Origin: Oharaeibacter diazotrophicus
GTDB lineage: Bacteria; Pseudomonadota; Alphaproteobacteria; Rhizobiales; Pleomorphomonadaceae
Assembly: GCF_004362745.1 (NCBI RefSeq)
Contig: NZ_SNXY01000010.1
Span: 374,501 to 438,500 of the forward strand
Length of the DNA stretch: 64,000 nucleotides
Direction: 5' to 3'
Part shown: one piece after another, positions 18,955 through 31,165 of the stretch
How the letters are laid out: the number at the start of each line of letters is the position of its first letter
Numbering within the stretch: the first letter of the stretch is position 1
Translations under genes and position numbers: made by a program
Notes under the pieces: generated by a model
The model's input: only the letters and a program-made list of their open reading frames with translations
Told to the model about the DNA's origin: nothing
Database searches by the model: none

Positions 18955-19920
18955 TCATTCGGCCGCCTCGCGGAAGGCGGTCTCGGCCAGCCAGCGCTCG
19001 GCCTCGAGCGCGGCCATGCAGCCCATGCCGGCGGCGGTGACCGCCTGCCGGAACACCTCGTCGGCGACGTCGCCGGCGGCGAAGACGCCCGGAACCGACG
19101 TCCGGGTGCTGCCCGGCTCGGTCCAGAGGTAGCCCGACGGCTTCAGGCGCAGCTGATCCTTGAACAATTCCACGGCGGGAGCGTGGCCGATCGCGACGAA
19201 GATGCCGTCGACGGCGATCTCGCTCGTCGCGCCGGTGGCGACGTTGCGGAGCCGCGCACCGTTGACCGACGGCGGGAAGCCGCGGGTGCCGAGCACCTCG
19301 TCGAGCGCGGTGTTCCAGATCACCTCGATCTTCGGGTTGTCGAACAGGCGCTGCTGCATCACCCGCTCGGCGCGGAAGTGGTCGCGGCGGTGGATCAGCG
19401 TCACCTTGGCGGCGTGGTGGGTGAGATAGAGCGCCTCCTCGACCGCGGTGTTGCCGCCGCCGACGACCAGTACGTGCTTGCCACGGTAGAAGAAGCCGTC
19501 GCAGGTGGCGCAGGCCGAGACGCCGAACCCCTTGAAGGTCTCCTCCGAGGGCAGGCCGAGCCAGCGCGCCTGGGCACCGGTGGCGACGATCAGCGCGTCG
19601 CCGGCATAGGTGTCGCCGCTGTCGCCGACGAGGCGGAACGGTCCGCCGCCGGCGATCTCGGCCTTGACGACGTGGTCGGCGACGAGGCGCGTGCCCATGT
19701 GCTCGGCCTGGGCGCGCATCTGGTCCATCAGCCAGGGGCCCTGGATCGGCTCGGCGAAGCCCGGGTAGTTCTCGACGTCGGTGGTGATCGTCAGCTGGCC
19801 GCCCTGCTGCAGACCGGAGACCAGGATCGGCTCCAGCATGGCGCGGGCGGCGTAGATCGCGGCGGTGTAGCCCGCCGGACCGGAGCCGACGATCAGGACC
19901 TTGGACCGGTGGTGCGCCAT
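18955..19920 (-). CDS. trxB: Thioredoxin-disulfide reductase
   Basis: A 321-residue flavoenzyme that reduces thioredoxin with NADPH. The FAD-binding GSGPAGYTAAIYAARA (residues 12-27), the redox pair CATC (Cys137, Cys140), the NADPH site VGGGNTAVEEALYLT (about 153-167), the HRRDHFRAE binding site and the C-terminal GVFAAGDV are all present. The ATG at 19920 matches the family start; the long frame upstream of it is a shadow. It lies 126 bases before lsrB on the same strand and may be co-transcribed with it; in Sinorhizobium the two are also adjacent and the LsrB protein reacts to redox state. Confidence 0.96.
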   Translation of the reverse strand: MAHHRSKVLIVGSGPAGYTAAIYAARAMLEPILVSGLQQGGQLTITTDVENYPGFAEPIQGPWLMDQMRAQAEHMGTRLVADHVVKAEIAGGGPFRLVGDSGDTYAGDALIVATGAQARWLGLPSEETFKGFGVSACATCDGFFYRGKHVLVVGGGNTAVEEALYLTHHAAKVTLIHRRDHFRAERVMQQRLFDNPKIEVIWNTALDEVLGTRGFPPSVNGARLRNVATGATSEIAVDGIFVAIGHAPAVELFKDQLRLKPSGYLWTEPGSTRTSVPGVFAAGDVADEVFRQAVTAAGMGCMAALEAERWLAETAFREAAE

Positions 19921-20227
19921 CGCGCGGAAACCTCTCGACTGGAAGCGGGCGCGCGGGCGGCGCCGTGGGCAGACCGTCAGGGTAGGTGTCGCGCGCGGGG
20001 CTTTCAAGGGAGGTCCCGGTCGGCACGGCCGACGGTTCCGGCGCTCCACAGCAATTCTCTCGCGAAAATGATCGACTCCGGCCGCCCCGCCGACGAGGGC
20101 GAGCACCCGGCGCGCAAGATCCTTTCGCGAATCCGTGGGAAGCGTGTAGGTTGGCCGGCGTCCGCCCCCGCGGGCGGCGCCGTCCGCGCGCCGACGGGAT
20201 CGCGCGGCAGATCCGCCGGAGACACCG
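19921..20227. promoter_or_regulatory. Divergent trxB-lrp regulatory spacer
   Basis: 307 bases between divergent genes that must hold both promoters. The AT-richer segment at 20044-20075 (CAATTCTCTCGCGAAAATGA) is the most likely operator area and could be an Lrp site. I could not assign -35 and -10 boxes with confidence. Otherwise the spacer shows nothing notable. Confidence 0.4.
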
Positions 20228-20695
20228 TTGAAAGTCCGCCTCGACGCCATCGACTGGAAGATCCTGAAGGAACTCCAGAGCGACGGGCGCATGACCAACG
20301 TCGAGCTGGCCCGCCGGGTCGGCATTTCGGCGCCGCCGTGCCTGCGCCGGGTCCGGGCGCTCGAGGAAGCCGGCGTCATCACCGGCTACCGGGCGTTGCT
20401 CGACGAGAAGATGGTGGGCTGGGACATCACCATGTTCGCCATGGTCGGGCTCGCCTCCCAGGCCGAGGCCGACCTCGTCGCCTTCGAGGAGCGCGTGCGC
20501 TCTTGGCCGATCGTGCGCGAGTGCTGGATGCTGTCCGGCGACGTCGACTTCATCCTGAAATGCGTCGCGCCCGACCTCAAGACCTTCCAGGCCTTCGTGA
20601 TCGAGGAACTGACCAAGGCGCCGAATGTCGGCGCCGTGCGCACCAGCCTGACGCTGCGCCAGGTCAAGAACGAGCCGGTGGTGCCGATCCCGTGA
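20228..20695 (+). CDS. Lrp/AsnC-family transcriptional regulator
   Basis: A 155-residue regulator with an N-terminal helix-turn-helix (residues 8-60: LDAIDWKILKELQSDGRMTN, VELARRVGISAPPCLRRVRA) and a C-terminal amino-acid-binding RAM domain (about 70-150). Members act as octameric DNA-wrapping proteins that respond to leucine or other amino acids. The start is a TTG at 20228 with GGAG nine bases upstream, as no ATG fits the family start. It is divergent from trxB, as in Sinorhizobium, where lrp, trxB and lsrB lie together. Its 3' end overlaps the end of the convergent ELM1-family gene by 32 bases. Which amino acid it senses is unknown. Confidence 0.92.
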   Translation: MKVRLDAIDWKILKELQSDGRMTNVELARRVGISAPPCLRRVRALEEAGVITGYRALLDEKMVGWDITMFAMVGLASQAEADLVAFEERVRSWPIVRECWMLSGDVDFILKCVAPDLKTFQAFVIEELTKAPNVGAVRTSLTLRQVKNEPVVPIP

Positions 20696-21665
20696 GACCC
20701 ATCCGTAGCGCCGCGAAGCGCGCCCGGATGGCCTCGGCCATCGCGGGCGTGGCGTCGACCGGCGGATAGGACGCGCCGCCGAGCGGACCGGGGAACGGCC
20801 GCAACGTCGCGACCCTGCCGAGCGCCGCGAGGAAGCGGTCGATCCGCGGATGGCCGCCGGGCGGGCGGAACACGTGCAGCGGCGCGCCGGTGGCGGCGGC
20901 CTCGCCGACCATGTTGGTGGAATCGGCGGTGACGACCACCGAGTCGGCGAGCGCCAGATAGGCCGGCAGCGGATTGTCCGGGCCGCCGGTCCACAGCCGC
21001 ACGCCGGGCCGGGCCGAAAGCTCCGTCAGCGCCGCGACGAGGGCCGGCGGCGTCCGCCGCGACGTCGTGATCATCAGACCGGCGCCGCCGTCGGCGAGCG
21101 CGGCGAGGCCGCCGACGAGGGCGGCGGTCGCGGCGGCGTCGAAGCGGTGGTGGCGGCTGTCGCCGCCGACGAGCACGGCGACGCGCGGGCGCGGCAGGCC
21201 GGCGAGGTCGGCGGGCGGATCCGCACGGAGCGCCGCGATCCGCGCCGCCGAGAAGCGGTGCGGCGCCGTGACGGTGACGACGACGTCCGGCCCGCGCGGG
21301 GCGTCGTGCGCCTGCACCACCAGGAGGTCGGCGCCGTGGCGGCGGGTGCGCGGATCCTTGAACACCACGACGAGGCAGTCCGGCGCGGCGCGCTTCAGGG
21401 CGCGGGCGTAGGGCACGGCGCGTCGGCCGGTGGCGAGGCAGACGTCCGGGAAGGGCGGGGCGAGCGGGCTGCCCGGCCAGTCCGGCCGATCGCGGGCCGG
21501 GATCGGGCCATGCGGCGCGAGGAGGGCGCAAAGGCCGGTCGGCCGAACGGTGCGCAGCTCCGGCGCGATCCCGAGCGCCTCGGCGACACCGGCGAGCGGG
21601 CCGACGTCGCCTGCCTTGCCGTCGGTGAGGATCCAGAGGCTGCGTGGCACCGCCGGCGCGGTCAC
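20664..21665 (-). CDS. ELM1-family protein (predicted sugar-nucleotide-type fold)
   Basis: A 333-residue protein of the family named after plant mitochondrial fission factor ELM1 (COG3660). It has a two-lobed GT-B-like layout: LWILTDGKAGDVGPLAGVAE near the start, LATGRRAVPYARALKR and VVFKDPR in the first half, VLVGGDSRHHRFD and VVTADSTNMVGEAAATGAPL in the second. Bacterial members lie in cell-envelope gene sets; the reaction is unknown. Start is a GTG at 21665 overlapping the stop of the upstream glycosyltransferase gene (GTGA), so the two are translationally coupled. The 3' end runs 32 bases into the convergent lrp gene. Confidence 0.85.
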   Translation of the reverse strand: MTAPAVPRSLWILTDGKAGDVGPLAGVAEALGIAPELRTVRPTGLCALLAPHGPIPARDRPDWPGSPLAPPFPDVCLATGRRAVPYARALKRAAPDCLVVVFKDPRTRRHGADLLVVQAHDAPRGPDVVVTVTAPHRFSAARIAALRADPPADLAGLPRPRVAVLVGGDSRHHRFDAAATAALVGGLAALADGGAGLMITTSRRTPPALVAALTELSARPGVRLWTGGPDNPLPAYLALADSVVVTADSTNMVGEAAATGAPLHVFRPPGGHPRIDRFLAALGRVATLRPFPGPLGGASYPPVDATPAMAEAIRARFAALRMGLTGSAPPARS

Positions 21666-22801
21666 CGCGCCGGCTCCGTCAGGCGGCGGTAGACCGCGGC
21701 CTCGCGCTCGACGGTGCGTCTGGTGGTGAACTCGGCGAGCACGAAGGCGCGGCCGGCGGCGCCGAGCGCGGCGGCGCGGGCGGGATCGGCGAGCGCCTCG
21801 TCGACGGCGGCGGCGAGCGCCTCGGGATCGCCCGGCGGCACCAGCCAGCCGGTCCGGCCGGGCAGCACGGTCTCGAGGCTGCCGCCGTGGGCGGCGGCGA
21901 TCACCGGTCGCGCCATCGCGGAGGCTTCGATGGCGGCACGGCCGAAGGCCTCGGGTTCGGTGGAGACCGAGAAGGCGAGGTCGGCGGTGGCGAGGATCGC
22001 CGGCACGTCGCGGCGGCTGCCGGCGAAGACGATGCGCTCGGCGATGCCGTGTTCGGCCGCCGCGGCGGTCAGCTCGCCGCGGAGCGCGCCGCTGGTCTCG
22101 CCGCCGACGAAGACGGCGCGCCACGACCGCGTCGTGCGGAGGGCGGCGAGCGCCCGCACCAGCGTCATGTGCCCTTTCCACCGGCTGAGCCGGCCGACCA
22201 GCACCAGCATCGCGGCACCCTCGGGCACGCCGAGTACCTTGCGCAGCGCCGCCCGGGCGGCGTCGCCGTGGTGGGCGGGATCGAAGCGAGCGGGGTCGAT
22301 GCCGCGCGGGGCGACCACGATGCGTTCGGGCGCGACGCCGTAGACGGAGACGAGGTGGTCGCGGATGAAGCCGGAGTTGGCGATCACCAGCGGACCGCGC
22401 AGCATGCCGGCGTTGTAGGCGCGCTTGAGGGCGCCGCGGTGGCCGTAGACGCCGTGGAAGGTCGAGACGAACGCCGGCCGGCGCCGCGACAGCCGGCGGG
22501 CGGCGAGCGCCACCCAGGCCGGCATCCGGCTGCGGGCGTGCAGGACGTCGACGGCCGCTTCGTCGATCACGCGGGCGAGCCGGACCGCGGCGCCGAGGGC
22601 GGTCAGCGGATTCTTGGCGCCGACCGGCAGGGTGACGTGGCGGGTACCGCTGCGGGCGAGTTCGGCGACGAGGTCGCCGCCGGCGCTCGCGACGAGTCCG
22701 GGCGCGCCGAGGTCGGCGAGATGGTCGGCCATCTCGACGGTGCTGCGTTCGACGCCGCCGTCACCGAGCGCGGGCAGGAGCTGGAGGACACGTGGCGTCA
22801 C
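21662..22801 (-). CDS. Family 4 glycosyltransferase
   Basis: A 379-residue GT-B glycosyltransferase. The N-terminal acceptor domain has LPALGDGGVERSTVEMADHL and HARSRMPAW; the C-terminal donor domain has LVGRLSRWKGHMTLVRALA and the conserved E-x7-E region STEPEAFGRAAIEASAMARP. It probably adds a sugar in lipopolysaccharide or capsule synthesis. The start is taken as GTG 22801 (MTPRVLQLLPA), preceded by GGGGG; GTG 22816 would add five residues. Coupled by GTGA overlap to the ELM1-family gene and divergent from another family 4 enzyme. Sugar specificity cannot be read from sequence. Confidence 0.9.
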   Translation of the reverse strand: MTPRVLQLLPALGDGGVERSTVEMADHLADLGAPGLVASAGGDLVAELARSGTRHVTLPVGAKNPLTALGAAVRLARVIDEAAVDVLHARSRMPAWVALAARRLSRRRPAFVSTFHGVYGHRGALKRAYNAGMLRGPLVIANSGFIRDHLVSVYGVAPERIVVAPRGIDPARFDPAHHGDAARAALRKVLGVPEGAAMLVLVGRLSRWKGHMTLVRALAALRTTRSWRAVFVGGETSGALRGELTAAAAEHGIAERIVFAGSRRDVPAILATADLAFSVSTEPEAFGRAAIEASAMARPVIAAAHGGSLETVLPGRTGWLVPPGDPEALAAAVDEALADPARAAALGAAGRAFVLAEFTTRRTVEREAAVYRRLTEPAR

Positions 22802-22887
22802 GGCCGGCCCCCGCACGCCCGCATGGCGGCACGGACGGCGCCGGTGTAGGGTCGCGCCGCCCCCTGTCGGGGCGGGAGAGACGCCGC

Positions 22888-24024
22888 GTGCTGGTCGTCG
22901 TCACACAGTGCTTTCCGCCAGCGGTCGGCGGCATCGAGGGCCTGATGGGCGGCCTCGCCCGCGAACTCGCGGCGGCGGGCGAGACCGTGGTGGTGCTCGC
23001 CGACGGTCGGCCGGGTGAGGTCGATCGCGCCGGCGCGTTCGCGGTCGAGCGTTTCGCCGGTCCGCGGCCGCTGCGCCGGCTGCTGAAGGCCTGGCGGCTC
23101 CGTCGCCTGCTGGCGACGGGCACCGTCGGCGCCGTCTACGCCGACAGCTGGAAGAGCGTCGAGACCGCCGCGCTGCTCGGCCGGCCGCGGTCCTCCGAGA
23201 TGATTTGTTTCGCGCATGGTTCGGAGTATCCCGCCGCCCCGGGCCCGCGCAAGCGCCGACGCATCGTCGCGGCGCTCGGCCGGACGACCCGCATCCTCGC
23301 CAACTCGCGCTTCACCGCGCGGCGCGTCGCGGCACTCCTCGGCGACGACCCTCGGCTCGAGGTCAGGGCACTGCCGATCGAACCGACGGTGGAGCCGGAC
23401 GCAGCGGACGTAGCGGCCGCGGCGGCGCTGTGGGGCGGGGCCGGACCGCGGATCCTCACGGTGGCCCGGCTCGAACCGCGCAAGGGCATCGACGTCACCA
23501 TCGCGGCCGTCGCCCGACTGGCGGGACGCTTCCCGGACCTCCGCTACGTGGTGGCCGGCGGCGGCGAGGACGGGGCGCGCCTCGAGCGGCTCGCCGCGGA
23601 GGCCGGGCTCGGCGAGCGCGTCGTGTTCGCCGGGCGCATCGGCGACGGGCTCAAGACCGCGCTCTACCGCGGCGCCGATCTGTTCGCGATGCCGAACCGC
23701 ACGGTCGGGGCGTCGGAGGAGGGATTCGGGCTGGTGTTCGTCGAGGCCGGGCTGGCCGGCCTGCCGGCCGTCGGCGGTGTGGCGGGCGGTGCCGCCGACG
23801 CGGTCGAGGACGGCGTCACCGGGCGCCTCGTCGACGGCTCCGACGCGGCGGCGGTCGCGGCCGCGATCGGCGATCTGCTCGGCGATCCGGCCCTGGCGGC
23901 GCGGATGGGCGCGGCGGCACGGGTGAAGGCGGAGGGCCATCTCTGGCCCGCGCTGATCGGGCGCTTTCTCAGCGACGCCGCGGCCCGGGCGGATCGGCCA
24001 TCCGCAGCGCCTCGTACATCTTGA
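22888..24024 (+). CDS. Family 4 glycosyltransferase
   Basis: A 378-residue GT-B enzyme, divergent from the previous one. It starts MLVVVTQCFPPAVGGIEGLM, the standard acceptor-domain opening with the G-G-I-E loop; the donor domain has ILTVARLEPRKGIDVTIAAV, AGGGEDGARLERLA and the E-x7-E region SEEGFGLVFVEAGLAG. The start is a GTG at 22888 with GGGAGAG about ten bases before it; an ATG at 22792 would overlap the divergent gene and add a low-complexity stretch. Its 3' end overlaps the convergent family 2 gene by 56 bases. Likely role is envelope polysaccharide synthesis; the sugar is unknown. Confidence 0.9.
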   Translation: MLVVVTQCFPPAVGGIEGLMGGLARELAAAGETVVVLADGRPGEVDRAGAFAVERFAGPRPLRRLLKAWRLRRLLATGTVGAVYADSWKSVETAALLGRPRSSEMICFAHGSEYPAAPGPRKRRRIVAALGRTTRILANSRFTARRVAALLGDDPRLEVRALPIEPTVEPDAADVAAAAALWGGAGPRILTVARLEPRKGIDVTIAAVARLAGRFPDLRYVVAGGGEDGARLERLAAEAGLGERVVFAGRIGDGLKTALYRGADLFAMPNRTVGASEEGFGLVFVEAGLAGLPAVGGVAGGAADAVEDGVTGRLVDGSDAAAVAAAIGDLLGDPALAARMGAAARVKAEGHLWPALIGRFLSDAAARADRPSAAPRTS

Positions 24025-24793
24025 CGTCGCGCAGCCAGCGGCCGAAGGCCGAGATGCCGGCGAGGGCGACGCCGTAGACACCGGCGCGCCAGAGCTGGCG
24101 CTGCACCAGGTGCTTCAGGAAATAGAACGGCAGGGCGAACAGCACGCGCGCGGCGAGTTCGGCGCGACTGCGCGGTCGGGTCTCGCGGGCGCGGACCGTG
24201 CTGATCCGGTTGAGCTTGGCGACGACGTGCTCGAAGTCGCGGAAGGAGTGGTGGTAGACGGGCCCGCCGAGGCGGCCGACCGCGGCGCCACGGCCGAGTT
24301 CGAGCTGATCCCAGGCGGGATGGTCGGGCATGCGGACGACGCGGCGGTCGTAGAGCTTGCGGCGATGCGCCAGCACGAAGGTCGACCACACCTCGCCGGT
24401 GGGCGGCACGGTGACCAGGGTCAGCTCGTAGACCGGCCGCGCCGGCGGGCCCGCGGCGAACAGGGCACGGATCTCGGCGGCGAGCTCGTCGGAGACGATT
24501 TCGTCGGCGTCGAGGTCGAGCAGCCAGTCGTTGCGGCAGAGCTCCTCGCCGGCGCGCTTCTGGCCGCCGTTGCCGCGCCAGGGCACCGACACCACCCGCG
24601 CTCCGGCCGCCTCGGCGAGCGCCACGGTGTCGTCGGTCGAGCCGCTGTCGACCACCACGACTTCGTCGGCGCAGGCGAGGGCGGCGCGCACGACCTCCCC
24701 GATGCGCCCGGCTTCGTTCTTGGTGCGGATGTAGCAGGACAGCGGCGGCGTCGCCGCGGCGCCGGTGGTCCGGTCGGTCGTCTGGTCGCTCAC
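23969..24793 (-). CDS. Family 2 glycosyltransferase, WaaE/KdtX-like
   Basis: A 274-residue inverting glycosyltransferase. After a short leader it has LSCYIRTKNEAGRIGEVVRA, the nucleotide-binding VVVDSGSTDDT, GGQKRAGEE and the metal-binding DLDADE, in the order of WaaE/KdtX-type lipopolysaccharide core glucosyltransferases. A hydrophobic segment near 220-250 (ARVLFALPFYFLKHLV) would hold it at the membrane. The GTG at 24793 follows GGAG and begins MSDQTTDR; an upstream frame to 24880 is unlikely. It overlaps the convergent gene by 56 bases at its end and is divergent from the next gene. Confidence 0.88.
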   Translation of the reverse strand: MSDQTTDRTTGAAATPPLSCYIRTKNEAGRIGEVVRAALACADEVVVVDSGSTDDTVALAEAAGARVVSVPWRGNGGQKRAGEELCRNDWLLDLDADEIVSDELAAEIRALFAAGPPARPVYELTLVTVPPTGEVWSTFVLAHRRKLYDRRVVRMPDHPAWDQLELGRGAAVGRLGGPVYHHSFRDFEHVVAKLNRISTVRARETRPRSRAELAARVLFALPFYFLKHLVQRQLWRAGVYGVALAGISAFGRWLRDVKMYEALRMADPPGPRRR

Positions 24794-24894
24794 CTGTGCG
24801 CTCCGCAGGGCTGGGCCGGGCGGCAGAAAGCGTCCGCATCCCCCGATCGGCGTGCTATGGGGAGCGCGCCCGCCTGTCAACGCCGAGTGCCGTC

Positions 24895-25644
24895 ATGCCG
24901 TCGCCGAGCCCGTCAGTCGATTTCGAGGTGGTGGTCACCAGCTGCGGCCGCTTCGATCTCTTGCGCGAAAGCCTGGAGTCGCTGATTGCCCATCTCGACG
25001 TGGCGCCGCGCCGGATCCTGGTGATCGAGGATTCCGGCGACGCCGGCGTCCACGCCGCGCTCTCCGGCCTCGACGGTCCGTTCGAGGTGGTGGTCAATCC
25101 GCGCCGGCTCGGCCAGATGGCATCGATCGACAAGGCCTACGCCATGCTGTCGGCGCCCTACGTATTCCACACGGAGGACGACTGGCTGTTCGAGCGCTCG
25201 GGCTTCGTGGCGGAATCGGCGGCGCTGCTGGAGGCGCGGGCCGACTACAGCATGATCGGCCTCCGGCCGCGGTCCGAACTCAACCCGCTGATCCGCGACA
25301 TGCCGGAGGAGACGATCGCCGGCGTCCGCCACTTCGCGCTCGATCCGACCCGGCACCCGGAATACTTCAGCCACTCGTTCAACCCGGGCCTGCGCCGGCT
25401 CGCCGACGCGCGCGCGATCGGTCCGTTCGACCGGCTCGGTGGCGAGGAGGACGTCTCCTACGCCTTCAAGCAGCGCGGCTTCCGCATCGCCAACCTCGCG
25501 GTGCCCGCCTGCCGCCACATCGGCGACGACCGCCACGTCGACGATCCCACCAAGCCCCGCAAGGCCCGCACGCTCGGCGAGCGGCTGGCGCGGTCGTTGC
25601 GGAAGCGGTGGAAGCGGCTGAAGCGCCGGTTCGGCGGGGCTTGA
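24895..25644 (+). CDS. GT-A type glycosyltransferase
   Basis: A 249-residue protein with a GT-A fold: the opening FEVVVTSCGRFDLLRESLES, the nucleotide-binding VIEDSG and the acidic motif HTEDDWLF in the place of the DxD metal site. The middle part holds FSHSFNPGLRR and LGGEEDVSYAFKQRGFRIANL, usual for the acceptor region, and the tail is strongly basic (RKRWKRLKRRF). The function is probably transfer of a sugar to a surface polymer. It lies just before a strong hairpin shared with greA. ATG 24895 is the first fitting start; a longer frame to 24796 has no support. Confidence 0.85.
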   Translation: MPSPSPSVDFEVVVTSCGRFDLLRESLESLIAHLDVAPRRILVIEDSGDAGVHAALSGLDGPFEVVVNPRRLGQMASIDKAYAMLSAPYVFHTEDDWLFERSGFVAESAALLEARADYSMIGLRPRSELNPLIRDMPEETIAGVRHFALDPTRHPEYFSHSFNPGLRRLADARAIGPFDRLGGEEDVSYAFKQRGFRIANLAVPACRHIGDDRHVDDPTKPRKARTLGERLARSLRKRWKRLKRRFGGA

Positions 25645-25677
25645 ACCCGGACGCGCCGGCGCGTCGGGGCCGTGCGG

Positions 25678-25700
25678 CGGGGCGGCGCGACGCCGCCCCG
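25678..25700. terminator. Bidirectional hairpin between glycosyltransferase and greA
   Basis: The arms CGGGGCGGCG (25678-25687) and CGCCGCCCCG (25691-25700) pair perfectly around a three-base loop. It lies in the 72-base space between convergent genes and could end both transcripts; a T-run is missing. A second, smaller palindrome GACGCGCCGGCGCGTC is at 25650-25665. Confidence 0.6.
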
Positions 25701-25716
25701 TCCGGGTCGTCCACGG

Positions 25717-26190
25717 TCAGCGGAAGGCGACCTCGAGGATCTCGTAGGCACGCGCGCCGCCCGGGGCCGCGACCTCGACGCTGTCGCCGACGGTCTTGCC
25801 GATCAGGGCGCGGGCGATCGGCGAGGAGATCGAGATGCGGCCGGCCTTCACGTCGGCCTCGGCGTCGCCGACGATCTGGTAGACCTTCTCCTCCTCGGTG
25901 TCCTCGTCGACGAGCTTCACCGTGGCACCGAACTTGATCGTCTTGCCGGAGAGCTTGGAGACGTCGATGATCTCGGCACGGCCGATCATGTCCTCGAGCT
26001 CGGAGATGCGGCCCTCGTTGTGGCTCTGGGCCTCCTTGGCGGCATGGTATTCGGCGTTCTCGGACAAGTCGCCGTGCGCGCGCGCCTCGGAGATGGCAGC
26101 GATGATCCGGGGCCGCTCCTCGGCCTTGCGGCGGTGCAGCTCACGCTCGAGATCAGCGTAGCCGCCGGCCGTCATCGGGATCTTTTCCAT
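25717..26190 (-). CDS. greA: Transcription elongation factor GreA
   Basis: A 157-residue factor that rescues backtracked RNA polymerase by stimulating transcript cleavage. The N-terminal coiled coil (residues about 10-75) holds the acidic tip motif [15 protein letters not shown] with the essential Asp and Glu; the C-terminal FKBP-like domain (about 82-157) has [18 protein letters not shown]. Start is the ATG at 26190 ([15 protein letters not shown]), which matches the family; a start at 26211 would add seven residues. It follows carB on the same strand with a terminator-like hairpin between them, an order also seen in other Rhizobiales. Confidence 0.97.
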   Translation of the reverse strand: MEKIPMTAGGYADLERELHRRKAEERPRIIAAISEARAHGDLSENAEYHAAKEAQSHNEGRISELEDMIGRAEIIDVSKLSGKTIKFGATVKLVDEDTEEEKVYQIVGDAEADVKAGRISISSPIARALIGKTVGDSVEVAAPGGARAYEILEVAFR

Positions 26191-26210
26191 CGGACGAAGA
26201 ACCTTTCCCA

Positions 26211-26245
26211 AAAATCAAGGCGCCCGACGTTCCGAAACGCCGGGC
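26211..26245 (-). terminator. Rho-independent terminator between carB and greA
   Basis: Read on the minus strand, GCCCGGCGTT-TCGG-AACGTCGGGC (26245-26222) forms a 10-bp stem with one G-T pair and a four-base loop, followed by GCCTTGATTTTTGGG. It is about 100 bases after the carB stop and 30 bases before the greA start, so it either ends carB or attenuates read-through into greA. Confidence 0.65.
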
Positions 26246-26347
26246 ACACCCATCGTGTTCAAGACCACCGCGCCGCGCCGGCTCCCATCCGGCCGCGGCC
26301 CGCGGCGGAACGCGTTCGATCGCGCCCGGTTCCGGACCCGGAACCGG

Positions 26348-29851
<3,504 letters not shown>

Positions 29852-29941
29852 CGCTCACTCGTGTCCGGGCGCGACCGGCGGGCGGGAGGGCGCCGCCGGA
29901 GCTGGGGAGATCTCGGAGTCTCGGGAACTCGGGTCGCGCGG

Positions 29942-29969
29942 CTTATAGAGGAAAAGTCCCGCCCCGCAA
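29942..29969 (-). promoter_or_regulatory. Likely sigma-70 promoter of carB
   Basis: On the minus strand: TTGCGG (29964-29969), a 16-base spacer and TATAAG (29942-29947), about 90 bases before the carB start. The -10 box is the only such AT-rich hexamer in the spacer. Confidence 0.5.
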
Positions 29970-30069
29970 ACCCCGCGCCGGCGCCGTCCCGGCCGGTCCG
30001 GCTCGCGTCATCGCCGCTTCACGTGCGAACAATAGCGCTGGTCCCGACAGGACCGTCAGGGGGTGGACC

Positions 30070-31026
30070 ATGCGCATCTCGATCATCGTCGCCGCCGCGC
30101 TCGTCGCGGCGCTCTCCGTCTCTCCGGCCGCGGCGGAGACGCGGCTGAAGGTCATGACCTTCAACGTCTACGGCGCCGGTCTGAACGGCACCGGCTCGAT
30201 CGCCGAGGTCGCCGCCGCGATCCGTGCCGCCGGCGCCGACGTGGTCGGCGTCCAGGAGGTCCGGGCCGAGAAGAACCCGTGCACCGCCGACGACTGCCCG
30301 GCCGACGGTCCCAGCGTCGCCGCCGACCTCGCCAAGGCGCTCGGCTGGCACGTCCACGACCAGACCGCCGCCAACGAGGCGCTGTGGGCCAACGCCGTGA
30401 TCTCGCGCTACCCGATCGGCGCGGCGACCGCGCACGACCTCGGCGTGCCGCTCGACGTCGAGGGCCGCAAGGTCTGGCTGTTCAACCTGCACCTCGACGA
30501 TTCGCCCTACCAGCCCTACCAGGCCATGGGCATCGAATACGGTGCCGCGCCCTTCACCAAGGACCCGAAGGAACTCGCCCGCTTCTCCGCCGAGACCCGC
30601 GGCGGCGCGATGAAGCTGTTCGCCGAGGACCTGAAGGCCGCCGACGGCGCCGACGCGGTGTTCGTCACCGGCGACTTCAACGAGCCGTCCCATCTCGACT
30701 GGTCCGAGGCGGCGGTGAAGGCCGGCCTGCAGCCGGTCGCGGTCGACTACGTCGCGTCGACGACGATCCTCGGCCTCGGCTTCACCGACGCGCTGCGCGC
30801 CGTCTTCCCCGACGTCGCGAAGAAGCCGGCCTTCACCTGGACCCCGACCACCGCCGCCGACGACCCGACCGACCACCACGACCGCATCGACTTCGTCTAC
30901 GCCCGCGGCGCGGGCCTCGAGGTGCTGTCCGCCGCGATCGTCGGCGAGAAGGCGCCCGAGGCCGACGTGGTGGTGACGCCCTGGCCGTCCGACCACCGCG
31001 CCGTCGTCGCCGAGGTCGCGTTCTGA
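30070..31026 (+). CDS. Secreted endonuclease/exonuclease/phosphatase-family protein
   Basis: A 318-residue protein with a signal peptide (about 1-22, ending AAAE). The mature part is an EEP fold: LKVMTFNVYGAG (strand with the metal Asn), VVGVQEVRAE (catalytic Glu), FVTGDFNEPSH (Asp and Asn of the GDFN motif) and the C-terminal SDHRAV with the catalytic His. These cover the metal and phosphate binding residues, so it is probably an active phosphodiesterase or phosphatase acting outside the cytoplasm; its substrate (nucleic acid, lipid head group or other) cannot be told. The ATG at 30070 follows AGGGGG. Divergent from carB and not obviously in an operon. Confidence 0.9.
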   Translation: MRISIIVAAALVAALSVSPAAAETRLKVMTFNVYGAGLNGTGSIAEVAAAIRAAGADVVGVQEVRAEKNPCTADDCPADGPSVAADLAKALGWHVHDQTAANEALWANAVISRYPIGAATAHDLGVPLDVEGRKVWLFNLHLDDSPYQPYQAMGIEYGAAPFTKDPKELARFSAETRGGAMKLFAEDLKAADGADAVFVTGDFNEPSHLDWSEAAVKAGLQPVAVDYVASTTILGLGFTDALRAVFPDVAKKPAFTWTPTTAADDPTDHHDRIDFVYARGAGLEVLSAAIVGEKAPEADVVVTPWPSDHRAVVAEVAF

Positions 31027-31165
31027 CCGAAGGGGCCCGAGGGATCGATCCGCCGGCCCGGCGCGTTGTCCGGCGGATCCGCCCGCGGCCGGCCGCGGCG
31101 GGGCGGGACAACGGCGGTGGATTCGTGCGAAACCTCCGCGGAGAGGGACGGGGAGGGCGAGCGCC

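Noticed and set aside
22792-22887. Longer N-terminus of the plus-strand glycosyltransferase from an ATG at 22792
   Set aside because: It would overlap the divergent gene's start and add a low-complexity stretch; GTG 22888 has a ribosome binding site and begins the domain.
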